DNA from: Equibacterium sp963662035 | Lineage (GTDB): Bacteria > Bacteroidota > Bacteroidia > Bacteroidales > UBA932 | DNA length: 64,000 nt | Direction: 5' to 3' | NCBI GenBank assembly: GCA_963662035.1 | Contig: CAVLDO010000009.1 | Location: 1 to 64,000 of the forward strand | In this document: one piece after another, positions 17,523 to 26,472 of the stretch | How positions within the stretch are numbered: position 1 is the stretch's first letter | Layout: each line of letters starts with the position of its first letter | The notes under the pieces: generated by a model | What the model was told of the DNA's origin: nothing | Databases searched by the model: none | The model's input: the letters and a program-made list of their open reading frames with translations, nothing else | Position numbers and translations under genes: made by a program

Positions 17523-18200
17523 TCAGTCTTCCAGCAGATTCGGGCGGAGGCATCGGGTGCGCTCCAGCGACTGCTCGTCCTGCCAGGCCTTGATGAGCTT
17601 GGGGTTGCCGCTAAGCAGGACATCGGGCACCTTCCAGCCGTTGAAATCGGCCGGGCGGGTGTAAACCGGCGGGGAGAGCAGGTTGTCCTGGAAAGAATCG
17701 GAGAGGGCGCTGGTCTCGTCGCCGATGGCTCCGGGAATCAGCCGCGCCGTGGCGTCCACGATTATGGCGGCGGGAATCTCGCCTCCGCTCAGGACATAGT
17801 CCCCCACGGAAATCTCACGTGTTATCAGATGCTCGCGGATGCGGTGGTCTATACCCTTGTAGTGGCCGCACAGGATTATCACATTCTCCATACAGGAGAG
17901 ACTGTTGGCGTCCCCCTGGTCAAAATGCTTGCCATCGGGCGAAGTGTAGATGATTTCGTCGTAGCCTCGCTCCTCTTTGAGGTGCTCTATAAGATTGTAT
18001 ACCGGCTCTATCTTCATCACCATACCGGCGTCGCCCCCGAAGGGGTAGTCGTCTATCTGCTTGTAGTTGCCGCTGCCCCAGTCGTGCAGATTGTGCACCA
18101 CGACCTCCAGCAGCCCCTTGTCGCGGGCCCTTTTTACAATGGAATAATTCAGCGGGCTGCTCAGCAGCTCCGGCACGGCGGTGATAATGTCGAATCTCAT
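17523..18200 (-). CDS. trmD: tRNA (guanine37-N1)-methyltransferase
   Basis: Methylates G37 of tRNAs with SAM to prevent frameshifting; 225 aa, a normal length. The SPOUT trefoil-knot motif YVLSGGEIPA is near residues 134-143 and the N-terminus MRFDIITAVPELL is typical. The C-terminal helical domain contains RPADFNGWKVPDVLLSGNP. The ATG at 18200 was preferred over an upstream GTG-type start. It is divergent from the DUF349 gene across 83 bases. Confidence 0.95.
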   Translation of the reverse strand: MRFDIITAVPELLSSPLNYSIVKRARDKGLLEVVVHNLHDWGSGNYKQIDDYPFGGDAGMVMKIEPVYNLIEHLKEERGYDEIIYTSPDGKHFDQGDANSLSCMENVIILCGHYKGIDHRIREHLITREISVGDYVLSGGEIPAAIIVDATARLIPGAIGDETSALSDSFQDNLLSPPVYTRPADFNGWKVPDVLLSGNPKLIKAWQDEQSLERTRCLRPNLLED

Positions 18201-18283
18201 AACGCACAAAAATATAAAGAAATCGGCACTTGTTTGGATTTTTTTATAAATTCGCAGTTTATTGTATACAAACTTTTGAACCC

Positions 18284-20353
18284 ATGAGTGAGGATCTTAA
18301 CAAGAATGTGACTGAAGGCGTCAATCCCGTTCAGGAACAGTCAGCTGCGGCCGAGAATAAATCGGCCATCGAAAACATTACCGATGCAATTGCCGGGAAA
18401 ATCAAGGATGTGGCCTCTGATGTGGCCGACATTGCCAAGGATGTGCTCTCTGACATAAAGGGACAGACCTCTGCGGAAAAGCAGGAGAAGCCCGCCGAGG
18501 AAAAACCTGCCGGAGCACCGGAGTCCGAGGCAGAACCCGAGAAGGAGATAGACTTCTCTTCCAAGAGCATCAAGGAGCTTGTGGACTCGCTCAAGGAGTA
18601 TGTGGACGGCGCTGATATGCGCTCGCTCAACAAATACGCCGAGGTTATCAAGGCCTGCTTCTACAAAACCCTGAAGAAAGAGAAGGCGGAGGCCGGCTTT
18701 GACGAGGAGGCGGCCGAAAAGGCGGCTGCGGCAAATGCCGCAGAGGCCGCTGCCGGGGATTCTGCAGAAGCTTCTGCGCCCGAAGCTGCGGAATCTTCCG
18801 AGAAACAGGACGCCGGTGCAGAAACGGTGGCGCAGGAGCAGGAGGTTGCATCCACCAATCCATATGCCGAGGTTGAGCGCGGCTTCAAGGCTCTCTATGG
18901 CAAATACCGCACAATGCGCGCGGAATATATGAACGAGCAGAACCGCAAGCGCGAGGAGAACTTCGAGGCCAAGAGCAAGATTCTGCAGGAACTCAAGTCT
19001 CTGGCGGAGAATCCCGGCGACCTGGGGGCCGCTTACCCCAAGTTCCGCGAGCTGCAGAACAGCTGGCGCGCCATCGGCGCGGTGCCCCCCGCCAAAGCAA
19101 AGGATCTCTACGACACATATCACCACAATGTCGAGGTTTTCTACGACTATGTGAAGATAAGCAACGAGCTGCGCGAGATGGATTTCAAGAAGAATCTCTC
19201 GCTGAAGGAGGAACTCTGCAGCAAGGCAGAATCCCTTGCGCAGAGCGCCAGCAGCGTGCAGGCCTTCCGCGAGCTGCAGAAGTTGCACGAGGAGTGGAAG
19301 GAGCTCGGCCCCGTGGCCAAGGAGAAGCGCGAGGAGATCTGGGACCGCTTCAAGGCGGCCACAGCCGTCATCAACAAGAAATACCAGGCTCACTACGAGG
19401 GTGAGAAGGAGAAGCAGGTGGCCAATCTGGCGGCCAAGACCGCACTTTGCGAGAAGGCCGAGGCCATTGCCGATTCTGAGCTTAACGCCGGCACCAACTG
19501 GGCTCAGCTCACAGCTCAGATGCAGGATCTGCAGAAAGAGTGGCGCACCATCGGCTTTGCGGTAAAGAAAGAGAACGAGAAGATTTACGAGCGCTTCCGC
19601 GCCGCCTGCGACAAGTTCTTCACCGCAAAGAAGCAGAACCACAGCGAAGTCAAAGACCAGCTGGCCGCCAATCTGGCCAAGAAGGAGGAGCTTTGCGAGA
19701 AGGCCGAGGCCGTGATGAACAGCGAGGACTGGAAAAAGACATCAGACATTCTCATCAACCTGCAGAAGCAGTGGAAGGAGATAGGCCCTGTGGCAAAGAA
19801 GAAGAGCGACCAGGTGTGGAGCCGCTTCCGCGCCGCCTGTGACACATTCTTCAACAACAAGGAGAAGAACGGCTCGGGCAAGGGGGCCAGCATGAGCGAC
19901 AATCTCGCCGCCAAGAAGCAGCTGATTGCAGAGATTGCCTCTTATGAACTCTGCGGCGATGGCGAGGCCGACCGCGAGGCTATGCGCGAATTCCAGAACA
20001 GATGGCGCGAAATAGGATTCATCCCCTATAAAGATAAGGACAAGGTGCAGGCTGAATACCGCGACGCCCTTTCAGCCAAGTTCGGCGATATGGCTTCTGC
20101 CGACCGCGGACTACGCCGTGGTGCACGCCAGCCGCAGGGCAGGCCCCTTTCGGAGAAAGATCGCCTCATCCAGCAGTATCGCAAGCTGGAGCAGGACATC
20201 GCCACTTGGGAGAACAACATCGGCTTCTTTGAGAAGTCGAAGAATGCCGAGGCTCTTGTGAGCGACTACCGCAGAAAGATAGAGCAGGCCAAGGGCGAAC
20301 TCGCCGCGCTGGAGACCAGAATAAAGTCGATGGACGAAGCCTCCGAAGAATAG
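18284..20353 (+). CDS. Large DUF349-repeat protein
   Basis: A cytoplasmic, highly charged protein of 689 aa. Residues 1-200 are acidic and low-complexity (rich in Ala, Glu, Lys), with a short conserved patch IKELVDSLKEY. From about 215 onwards there are five or so repeats of the DUF349 unit, recognisable by W-(K/R)-x-(I/L)-G-x-(V/A) followed by K and a (W/Y)xRF(R/K)AA block, for example near 280, 355, 430, 505 and 575. The C-terminal 80 residues form a coiled coil. DUF349 proteins are common in Bacteroidota; function is unproven. It precedes yidC by 22 bases and is likely co-transcribed with it. Confidence 0.8.
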   Translation: MSEDLNKNVTEGVNPVQEQSAAAENKSAIENITDAIAGKIKDVASDVADIAKDVLSDIKGQTSAEKQEKPAEEKPAGAPESEAEPEKEIDFSSKSIKELVDSLKEYVDGADMRSLNKYAEVIKACFYKTLKKEKAEAGFDEEAAEKAAAANAAEAAAGDSAEASAPEAAESSEKQDAGAETVAQEQEVASTNPYAEVERGFKALYGKYRTMRAEYMNEQNRKREENFEAKSKILQELKSLAENPGDLGAAYPKFRELQNSWRAIGAVPPAKAKDLYDTYHHNVEVFYDYVKISNELREMDFKKNLSLKEELCSKAESLAQSASSVQAFRELQKLHEEWKELGPVAKEKREEIWDRFKAATAVINKKYQAHYEGEKEKQVANLAAKTALCEKAEAIADSELNAGTNWAQLTAQMQDLQKEWRTIGFAVKKENEKIYERFRAACDKFFTAKKQNHSEVKDQLAANLAKKEELCEKAEAVMNSEDWKKTSDILINLQKQWKEIGPVAKKKSDQVWSRFRAACDTFFNNKEKNGSGKGASMSDNLAAKKQLIAEIASYELCGDGEADREAMREFQNRWREIGFIPYKDKDKVQAEYRDALSAKFGDMASADRGLRRGARQPQGRPLSEKDRLIQQYRKLEQDIATWENNIGFFEKSKNAEALVSDYRRKIEQAKGELAALETRIKSMDEASEE

Positions 20354-20375
20354 GAAATAGACGCGAAAAAGGATA

Positions 20376-22268
20376 ATGAACAAACAAAGTGCGATTGGAT
20401 TTGCGCTGATAGGCCTGATATTACTGCTGTTCAGCTGGTACAACACTAAACAATTCGAAAAGACAAACCGCGCCCGGATGGAGGCCGACTCGATCTCCAG
20501 GGCAGAGGCGCTCAGATATGCGGACAGCCTTGCAGCAGAGGGAATTTACCTCTCGCCTGCAGATTCCCTTCTGGCCTCGGGCGAGGCCCTGATGCCGCAG
20601 CTCTACAAGACTGCCGCCCTCAACTCGATGGCCTACAACGGCGAGGAACAGACGGTATATCTGGAGAACGACAAGGTCAAAGTGGGCATCACCACCCACG
20701 GCGGCCAGATAGGGGAGGTGATGCTTAAGAAGTATTTCAAGTACGACAGCACCGCCCTCTATCTGCTTCCCAAAGGATCCAGCCAGTTTGACGTGGAGCT
20801 TGACGCAGGACAGTATATCAATACCACCGATTTTAATTTCGCGATAGCAAGCGCCTCTGAAGACCGCGTCTCGATGCGTCTCTATGTGGATGGCGAGGGG
20901 TACATCGAGCACAACTACACTCTGCGCCCCGACAGCTATGACGTGGGCTTTGATATGCGGTTTGTGGCGATGGACAGCATAATCCCCCGCTCGGCATCGC
21001 AGTGCAGGATAACCTGGACTGCCGACATCCCCAGGCTGGAGAAGGGGTATTCCAACGAGAAGAACTATTCCGGAGTGGCTTTCCGCTACAGCGGCAGCGA
21101 CAAGATTAAGCAGATGCTGCTGCGCAAGGATTCCGGGCGAGAGAGCCTGGCGGGCAACGCCTCCTGGGTCGCCTTCAAGCAGCAGTTCTTCTCTGCGATC
21201 TTCTACGCCAGCGACGGCTTTACAGGCGGCGATGTGGCGGTAAAGGCCTATCCTGAAAATGACCCCGCACAACGGCTTTTCAATGCCGGAGCCAGTCTCA
21301 CCGCCGACTTGGGCGTAAAAAGCGCCGACTTCTCCCGCAGTTTTGAGTTCAACTTCGCCCCGATTCACTATCCCACGCTCAAGGGGTATGACCGCGCCTA
21401 CGACAAGCTGCTCCCGCTGGGCGGCTGGCTGGTGAGCTCGATATGCAAGTATGTGATAATTCCGGTGTTCAACTGGCTGCACAAGTATTTTGCAAGTTTC
21501 GGCCTCATCATATTCCTGCTCACGGTGCTCATCAAGCTGGTGATTTCCCCCTTCACCATCAAGAGCTACGAGTCCACGGCCAAGATGAGGGTGCTGCAGC
21601 CCGAGATTGCCAAAATCAACGAAAAATATCCCAAAGAGGCCGATGCGATGAAAAAGCAGCAGGCCACAATGGAGCTATACAAGAAGAGCGGAGTCAGCAT
21701 GTTCGGCGGGTGTCTGCCGGTGCTGCTGCAGTTCCCCATACTGTATGCCATGTTCCGCTTCTTCCCCTCCAGCATTGAGCTGCGCCAGCAGAGTTTCCTC
21801 TGGGCTCACGACTTGAGCTCCTACGATTCGATTCTCGACTTCGGGTTCAGAATCCCGATGTACGGCGACCATATCTCCCTGTTTGCGCTGCTGATGGGTA
21901 TTTCGATGTTCGTATATTCCAAGATGACGGCAGGTGCCACTGCAGCCCAGAACCAGCAGATGCCGGGGATGCAGTTTATGACGGTGTGGTTTATGCCCAT
22001 ATTTATGGTGCTGCTCTGCAACAACTTCTCAGCCGGCCTCAACTACTACTACTTCCTCTCAAACCTGATCACCATTGCGCAGAACTGGTTTATCCGCAAG
22101 TTTGTGGTGAGCGAGGAAAAGCTCAAGAAACAGATCTCCAAAAAGATGGCAGACGAGAGCAAGGGCCCTGCCAAGAAGTCCAGATTCCAGCAGCGACTGG
22201 AGGAGGCCTACAAGATTCAGCAGGAGCAGCAGCGTCAGCAGCAGAAAAACCAGGGCAAACGCAGATAA
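20376..22268 (+). CDS. yidC: Membrane protein insertase YidC
   Basis: Inserts and folds inner-membrane proteins with or without SecYEG. It is 630 aa, with an N-terminal signal-anchor helix (GFALIGLILLLFSWY), a large periplasmic domain (about 60-345) and the conserved five-helix Oxa1 core from about 355 to 585. The core includes the cytoplasmic coiled hairpin EIAKINEKYPKEADAMKKQQ and the motif GCLPVLLQFPILYAMF. The tail is Lys/Gln-rich. Its stop TAA overlaps the following gene's ATG (TAATG), so translation is coupled. Confidence 0.96.
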   Translation: MNKQSAIGFALIGLILLLFSWYNTKQFEKTNRARMEADSISRAEALRYADSLAAEGIYLSPADSLLASGEALMPQLYKTAALNSMAYNGEEQTVYLENDKVKVGITTHGGQIGEVMLKKYFKYDSTALYLLPKGSSQFDVELDAGQYINTTDFNFAIASASEDRVSMRLYVDGEGYIEHNYTLRPDSYDVGFDMRFVAMDSIIPRSASQCRITWTADIPRLEKGYSNEKNYSGVAFRYSGSDKIKQMLLRKDSGRESLAGNASWVAFKQQFFSAIFYASDGFTGGDVAVKAYPENDPAQRLFNAGASLTADLGVKSADFSRSFEFNFAPIHYPTLKGYDRAYDKLLPLGGWLVSSICKYVIIPVFNWLHKYFASFGLIIFLLTVLIKLVISPFTIKSYESTAKMRVLQPEIAKINEKYPKEADAMKKQQATMELYKKSGVSMFGGCLPVLLQFPILYAMFRFFPSSIELRQQSFLWAHDLSSYDSILDFGFRIPMYGDHISLFALLMGISMFVYSKMTAGATAAQNQQMPGMQFMTVWFMPIFMVLLCNNFSAGLNYYYFLSNLITIAQNWFIRKFVVSEEKLKKQISKKMADESKGPAKKSRFQQRLEEAYKIQQEQQRQQQKNQGKRR

Positions 22269-22900
22269 TGGGCATAATAGCCGATAATCTTAATGCTGTC
22301 CGCAGTCAGATTCCGCAGGGGGTCAGGCTGGTGGCCGTGTCCAAGTTCAAACCTGTGGAGGCTCTGGAAGAGGCCTACAATGCGGGCCAGCGGCTCTTTG
22401 GAGAGAACCGCCCGATAGAGATGGCCTCCAAGGCGCAGCAGCTGCCGGGCGATATAGAGTGGCATTTCATAGGACATCTGCAGACCAACAAGATCCGCAA
22501 TATCATCCGCTTTGTCTCAATGATAGAGTCGGTGGATTCGCTCCATCTACTGCGGGCGGTGGATGCCGCCGCGCTTGCTGCCGGACGCAGGGTGGACTGT
22601 CTGCTTGAGGTGCACGTGGCCCGCGAAGAGAGCAAGGGTGGCTTCACCACAGACGAGGCGCTTGAGGTGGCCCGGCAGGCGCACCTCTACAGCGGGCTCA
22701 ACATCTGCGGCATTATGGCTATGGCCACCTTTACCGATGATATGGAGCAGGTGCGCAGCGAGTTTGCCTTAGCCCGCGCGGTGCAGCTTGCCGCCGGATT
22801 GCCGCAGCTCTCGATGGGAATGAGCGGCGACTGGCGCATCGCGGTGGAGGAGGGCTCCACGATAGTGCGCATCGGCAGCGCGATATTCGGCGCGCGCTGA
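22268..22900 (+). CDS. PLP homeostasis protein, YggS/PROSC family
   Basis: A single-domain alanine-racemase-fold protein of 210 aa that binds pyridoxal phosphate and helps control its level. The PLP lysine is in LVAVSKFKP, followed by FGENRPIE and the diagnostic WHFIGHLQTNK. The C-terminus has LSMGMSGDW and RIGSAIFGAR. The family is normally 220-235 aa, so this is a compact member. It begins inside the yidC stop codon. Confidence 0.92.
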   Translation: MGIIADNLNAVRSQIPQGVRLVAVSKFKPVEALEEAYNAGQRLFGENRPIEMASKAQQLPGDIEWHFIGHLQTNKIRNIIRFVSMIESVDSLHLLRAVDAAALAAGRRVDCLLEVHVAREESKGGFTTDEALEVARQAHLYSGLNICGIMAMATFTDDMEQVRSEFALARAVQLAAGLPQLSMGMSGDWRIAVEEGSTIVRIGSAIFGAR

Positions 22901-23186
22901 AATCCGTTCGAAACTTGCTCTGTTCGTGCCGGATGGCGTATGGTCATTCAGGGACATCATCTTGATTCTTATGCAAGCGGGTGGGCACCGCCCGATCACA
23001 GTGGCAATCGATGCGTTTTCAGAATTTAGGCGATGTCAATACGCCCATTTTCCCGTTCATCCAGGATATTTGGGACTGCTATCGCTTTAATACGCGCTAT
23101 TCGCTTTTTGTCCAAGCTCTTCAGGGATAAGAAGGAGCCGCTGTATGGACGGCGGCGACAAGACTGTCAAGCTGCCGCAGCTGCGG
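22901..23186. other. Gene-free gap between converging genes
   Basis: About 286 bases lie between the YggS stop and the end of the nucleoside hydrolase. I see no open frame with protein-like composition, no tRNA and no strong terminator. A small GGGC/GCCC palindrome near 22980-22993 is the only structure. It could hold decayed sequence. Confidence 0.5.
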
Positions 23187-24185
23187 CTACTTCACCAGCG
23201 CCACGATGCGCTCTTCGATGGCGCGGGACTGGGCGGGGGAGGCTTGCAGAATGCGGACGCGGCCGGCGGAGTCGGGAATGAAGGTGGTGACCCCGCAGCT
23301 GTCCACGGCCACCGCCCCCGCCTCGCCGAGGCTGAACCAGCGGCCGCCCTCCACTGCATAGAGCACTGCGGTGGGGTCCCAGCAGGGACGGTCGGCGTCG
23401 CCGCAATAGACACGGTAGCCCTCGCGCAGCGGGTGCGGACCCTCCACGCCTCCCGGAACCTTGTCTGCAGGGAATAGAATGCCAGAGCCCACCTCAAAGG
23501 GGGAGAGCACGATGTCGGTAGGCCATTCGCAGAAAACCTTCTGCGCGGAGGCGATGTCGTTCTTGATGTTGAACTCGGCGAAGCCGCCGGTGAAGGTGCC
23601 TCCCATAGCCGAGAGCAGCCGCACCTTGCGCGCCACCAGAGAGCGCCCGTCAAGGGGCGAATATTCGTCGGCGGGGCTATCCAGCAGCCGCGCCAGATTG
23701 GTGTAGAAGCCGATTGAGGCAATCACCACGGAGCTGTCGGCCGCCTGGCTGAGCGTCTGCCGATATAGCTCGGTGGCGCACGGGAGCTCGCGCAGGCAGT
23801 TGTCGCCGCGCTCAAACAGCGGGTCGCCGCCGGGGTAAGTCATCCCGCTCACCAGGCGGGCGAAATTCACTGCGTCGCCGCTTCCGGAGCTGCCGCCGTA
23901 AACCACCCCGACAGGGATTTTGTGGCCGTAGAAAGTATTGGTGATGTCCAGAAATTCGGCGCTGTAGGGGGCGTCATCCTTATTGACCATAATGGCCATA
24001 AGGTTGACATAGCCGCTGTCGATGCAGGTGTAGAGCATATCCAGCGCCAGGGCATCGTCTATGTCGTTGCCCATATCGGTGTCCAGAATGATGTTTATGG
24101 GGTCTGCGGTGGATTCTGACCTCTGGGTGCAGGAGACTATGCCTGCGGCCGCAACTGCGGCGAGAATGATGTTTCCAAGTCTCAT
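23187..24185 (-). CDS. Exported nucleoside hydrolase lipoprotein
   Basis: Hydrolyses the N-glycosidic bond of ribonucleosides; inosine-uridine hydrolase fold, 332 aa. The calcium-binding signature is complete: Asp35, Asp37, Asp41, Asp43 and Asp44 in ILDTDMGNDIDD. The start MRLGNIILAAVAAAGIVSC has a lipobox, with Cys19 as the likely lipidated residue, so it acts in the periplasm or at the surface rather than in the cytoplasm as in classical RihA. It may feed bases to the cytoplasmic salvage enzymes upp, deoD and guaD. The longer upstream reading is rejected because it lacks a signal. Confidence 0.85.
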   Translation of the reverse strand: MRLGNIILAAVAAAGIVSCTQRSESTADPINIILDTDMGNDIDDALALDMLYTCIDSGYVNLMAIMVNKDDAPYSAEFLDITNTFYGHKIPVGVVYGGSSGSGDAVNFARLVSGMTYPGGDPLFERGDNCLRELPCATELYRQTLSQAADSSVVIASIGFYTNLARLLDSPADEYSPLDGRSLVARKVRLLSAMGGTFTGGFAEFNIKNDIASAQKVFCEWPTDIVLSPFEVGSGILFPADKVPGGVEGPHPLREGYRVYCGDADRPCWDPTAVLYAVEGGRWFSLGEAGAVAVDSCGVTTFIPDSAGRVRILQASPAQSRAIEERIVALVK

Positions 24186-24324
24186 GAGAGAGCTAAGGTA
24201 GCAACAATCCATATTATCGGCAAATTGTCGCCGCACGCCGGCGCGAAAAGAGGCGGTGGGGCGGCGTGAGCTGACGCTGCGGTGCCGCTCTGCCCTTAAA
24301 TCTTGGCTAAAACCGCCGCCAGCA

Positions 24325-24362
24325 AACAAAAGCGCCGCCCCCGAAATGGAGCGGCGCCTTGC
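24325..24362 (-). terminator. Terminator of the methylmalonyl-CoA decarboxylase operon
   Basis: On the minus strand a GC-rich stem AAGGCGCCGCTCC / GGGGGCGGCGCTT is followed by TTTTGTTTG, 25 bases after the mmdB stop. Confidence 0.75.
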
Positions 24363-24384
24363 TCTGTGGCTTGAAGAGGGAGGC

Positions 24385-25674
24385 TTAGCCCAGCATGCTC
24401 AGCAGAATGCCGGCCGCCACGGCGCTGCCTATCACGCCGGCCACGTTGGGGCCCATAGCGTGCATCAGCAGGTAGTTCTTGGGGTTGGCCTTGAGTCCCT
24501 CGGTCTGCGACACGCGGGCTGCCATGGGCACGGCAGAAACGCCTGCGGAGCCGATCAGCGGGTTGATCTTCTCTTTGCTGAAGAGGTTCATAAACTTGGC
24601 CAGGAGCACGCCGCCGGCGGTGCCCAGACCGAATGCCACAACGCCCATCGCCAAAATGGAGAGGGTGCGCCACTGCAGGAATGTGTCAGCTGTGGCGGTG
24701 GCCCCCACCGTGGTACCCAGGAAGATAACCACAATGTTGGTGAGCTCGTTCTGCACGGTCTTGCTCAGACGATCCACTACACCGCACTCGCGGAACAGGT
24801 TGCCCAGCATAAGGCAGCCTACCAGAGGGGCGGCGGAGGGGAGCAGCAGCGCAATGATGATGGTGACCACGATGGGGAAGAGAATCTTCTCTTTCTTGGA
24901 GACCTTGCGCAGCTGCTTCATCTCGATTTTGCGCTCCTGCTCGGTGGTGAGGGCGCGCATAATCGGAGGCTGGATGATGGGTACAAGCGCCATATAGCTG
25001 TATGCCGCAACGGCGATGGGACCCAGCAGATGGGGGGCCAGCTTGCTGGTGAGGAAGATGGCCGTGGGGCCGTCGGCGCCGCCGATGATGCCTATGGAAG
25101 CGGCCTCCTGGGAATTGAAGCCCAGCATGTGCGCCGCGATGAAGGTGGCAAAGATACCCAGCTGAGCTGCTGCGCCCAGCATCAGGCTCTTGGGGTTGGC
25201 GATCAGCGGGCCGAAATCGGTCATCGCACCCACGCCGATGAAGATAAGGCAGGGGTAGATGCCCAGCTTGACACCCATATAGAGGATATCGAGCAGCCCG
25301 CCGTCGGCAAGGATGTGACGGTAGCTGTGGAAGTAGGGGCTGTCGGGGTTGAGGAACTCGTTGTTCCAGAGCTCCGCGTGGTACATTCCGGCGCCGGGGA
25401 AGTTGGTGAGCAGCATGCCGAACGCGATGGGCAGAAGCAGCAGCGGCTCGTATTGCTTGGCTATGGCAAGGTACATCAGCACGCAGCTTATTGCAATCAT
25501 CACAAGCGACTTCCAGCCGCCGGCCGCAGCGAACATCTGGGCAAACCCGGTGTCGGCCACGAACTTGGACATAGTCGCGCCAAAGTCAAAGTCCTGAGCC
25601 ATAATGGGCAGCGCCGCAAACAGCATCAGGGCAAAGAGGGCGAACTTGAAGATTTTGTTGTTGGAACGCTTCAT
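24385..25674 (-). CDS. mmdB: Sodium-translocating decarboxylase beta subunit (OadB/MmdB)
   Basis: The membrane subunit that decarboxylates carboxybiotin and pumps sodium outward; 429 aa with about nine or more hydrophobic segments. Typical blocks are GVGAMTDFGPLIANP, GIIGGADGPTAIF with the Asp needed for sodium transport, and LGTTVGATATA near the C-terminus. The ATG at 25674 (MKRSNNK) was chosen; two codons upstream is only a GTG. The N-terminal hydrophobic stretch may be cleaved. It is the last gene of a five-gene operon, 15 to 21 bases behind mmdC, which together turn methylmalonyl-CoA into propionyl-CoA. Confidence 0.93.
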   Translation of the reverse strand: MKRSNNKIFKFALFALMLFAALPIMAQDFDFGATMSKFVADTGFAQMFAAAGGWKSLVMIAISCVLMYLAIAKQYEPLLLLPIAFGMLLTNFPGAGMYHAELWNNEFLNPDSPYFHSYRHILADGGLLDILYMGVKLGIYPCLIFIGVGAMTDFGPLIANPKSLMLGAAAQLGIFATFIAAHMLGFNSQEAASIGIIGGADGPTAIFLTSKLAPHLLGPIAVAAYSYMALVPIIQPPIMRALTTEQERKIEMKQLRKVSKKEKILFPIVVTIIIALLLPSAAPLVGCLMLGNLFRECGVVDRLSKTVQNELTNIVVIFLGTTVGATATADTFLQWRTLSILAMGVVAFGLGTAGGVLLAKFMNLFSKEKINPLIGSAGVSAVPMAARVSQTEGLKANPKNYLLMHAMGPNVAGVIGSAVAAGILLSMLG

Positions 25675-25695
25675 CTTCACTTGTCTTTTCTGCGG

Positions 25696-26127
25696 TTAGG
25701 CAACCTCCACCAGAGGGTCGCCGCTCTGGACAGTGTCGCCGGCGGAGACGATGATGCGCGTTACCGTGCCGTCAGCCTCCGCAAGGATAGCATTCTCCAT
25801 CTTCATCGCCTCCAGGGTGAGGAGGGTGTCGCCGGCCTTCACGCTCTGGCCCACGGACACCGCGATGCTGACCACAACGCCGGGCAGGGGGGACTCCACT
25901 GCCTTGCCGGCACCTGCTGCCGCAGCTTTGGGAGCGGCTGCAGGGGCTGCTGCCGCTGCTTTGGGAGCGGCCGGCCTGGGCACTGAGGGTTTGGCCGAGC
26001 CCTCAGTGTCTCTCTCTATCTGAGTGGTGTAGGACTTGCCGTTTACTGAAATCTGCAGCAAATCGCCCGACTGCTCCACGGTAGTCTGGTATTCGTTGCC
26101 GTTTATTTTGAAATTGAATCTTTTCAT
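25696..26127 (-). CDS. mmdC: Biotin carboxyl-carrier subunit of methylmalonyl-CoA decarboxylase
   Basis: A mobile arm carrying biotin between the carboxyltransferase and the membrane pump; 143 aa. An N-terminal 45 residues of beta structure is followed by an Ala/Pro-rich linker (about 47-77) and a biotinyl domain with EAMKMEN, where Lys109 is the biotinylated residue. Two Gly-Asp turns (KAGDTLL and SAGDTVQSGDPL) mark the barrel sandwich. It lies between mmdD and mmdB. A lone pyruvate-carboxylase-type carrier is the alternative, but context favours the decarboxylase. Confidence 0.92.
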   Translation of the reverse strand: MKRFNFKINGNEYQTTVEQSGDLLQISVNGKSYTTQIERDTEGSAKPSVPRPAAPKAAAAAPAAAPKAAAAGAGKAVESPLPGVVVSIAVSVGQSVKAGDTLLTLEAMKMENAILAEADGTVTRIIVSAGDTVQSGDPLVEVA

Positions 26128-26145
26128 TTGATTTACGGGGATAGT

Positions 26146-26460
26146 TTAATTGAAATGATGCCAGGTGGAGTGGTCGTTGTGGACGATGGTTATCACATCG
26201 CTCTCCACATCGTGGGTCTCTTCGGTGAAGAGGTACAGGGAGGCCGCGATGGCTGCCGCAATCTCCTCGTCACTCTCGTGGTGGGCATTGTCTGCAGCTT
26301 TGGCCTCGGGCGCGGGTGCTTTGGCCGCCTTTGCCCTCGCAACGCGGGAGAAGAGCTGCAGCACACAAACCAGCAGCACCAGAATCACGAACACGATGCC
26401 GAGACCGATGCCTGTCATAGCCCAGATTGCGCCCCAGTTGACTGTTAAAAACATATTCAT
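26146..26460 (-). CDS. mmdD: OadG-like delta/gamma subunit of the decarboxylase
   Basis: A small membrane-anchoring subunit of 104 aa. A single N-terminal membrane helix (AIWAMTGIGLGIVFVILVLLV) is followed by a charged Ala-rich linker and a C-terminal end with ESDEEIAAAIAASLYLF, typical of OadG/MmdD. It tethers the carboxyltransferase to the pump. It lies between mmdA and mmdC with gaps of 12 and 18 bases. Confidence 0.88.
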   Translation of the reverse strand: MNMFLTVNWGAIWAMTGIGLGIVFVILVLLVCVLQLFSRVARAKAAKAPAPEAKAADNAHHESDEEIAAAIAASLYLFTEETHDVESDVITIVHNDHSTWHHFN

Positions 26461-26472
26461 TGCAGGCGGGTT

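Noticed and set aside
24385..25674. Oxaloacetate or glutaconyl-CoA decarboxylase beta subunit
   Set aside because: The beta subunits look alike, but the adjacent mce and propionyl-type carboxyltransferase fix the substrate as methylmalonyl-CoA.
24256..25986. 576-codon plus-strand frame opposite mmdB
   Set aside because: It is antisense to mmdB and mmdC and has low-complexity His/Gly/Glu composition typical of a reverse shadow.
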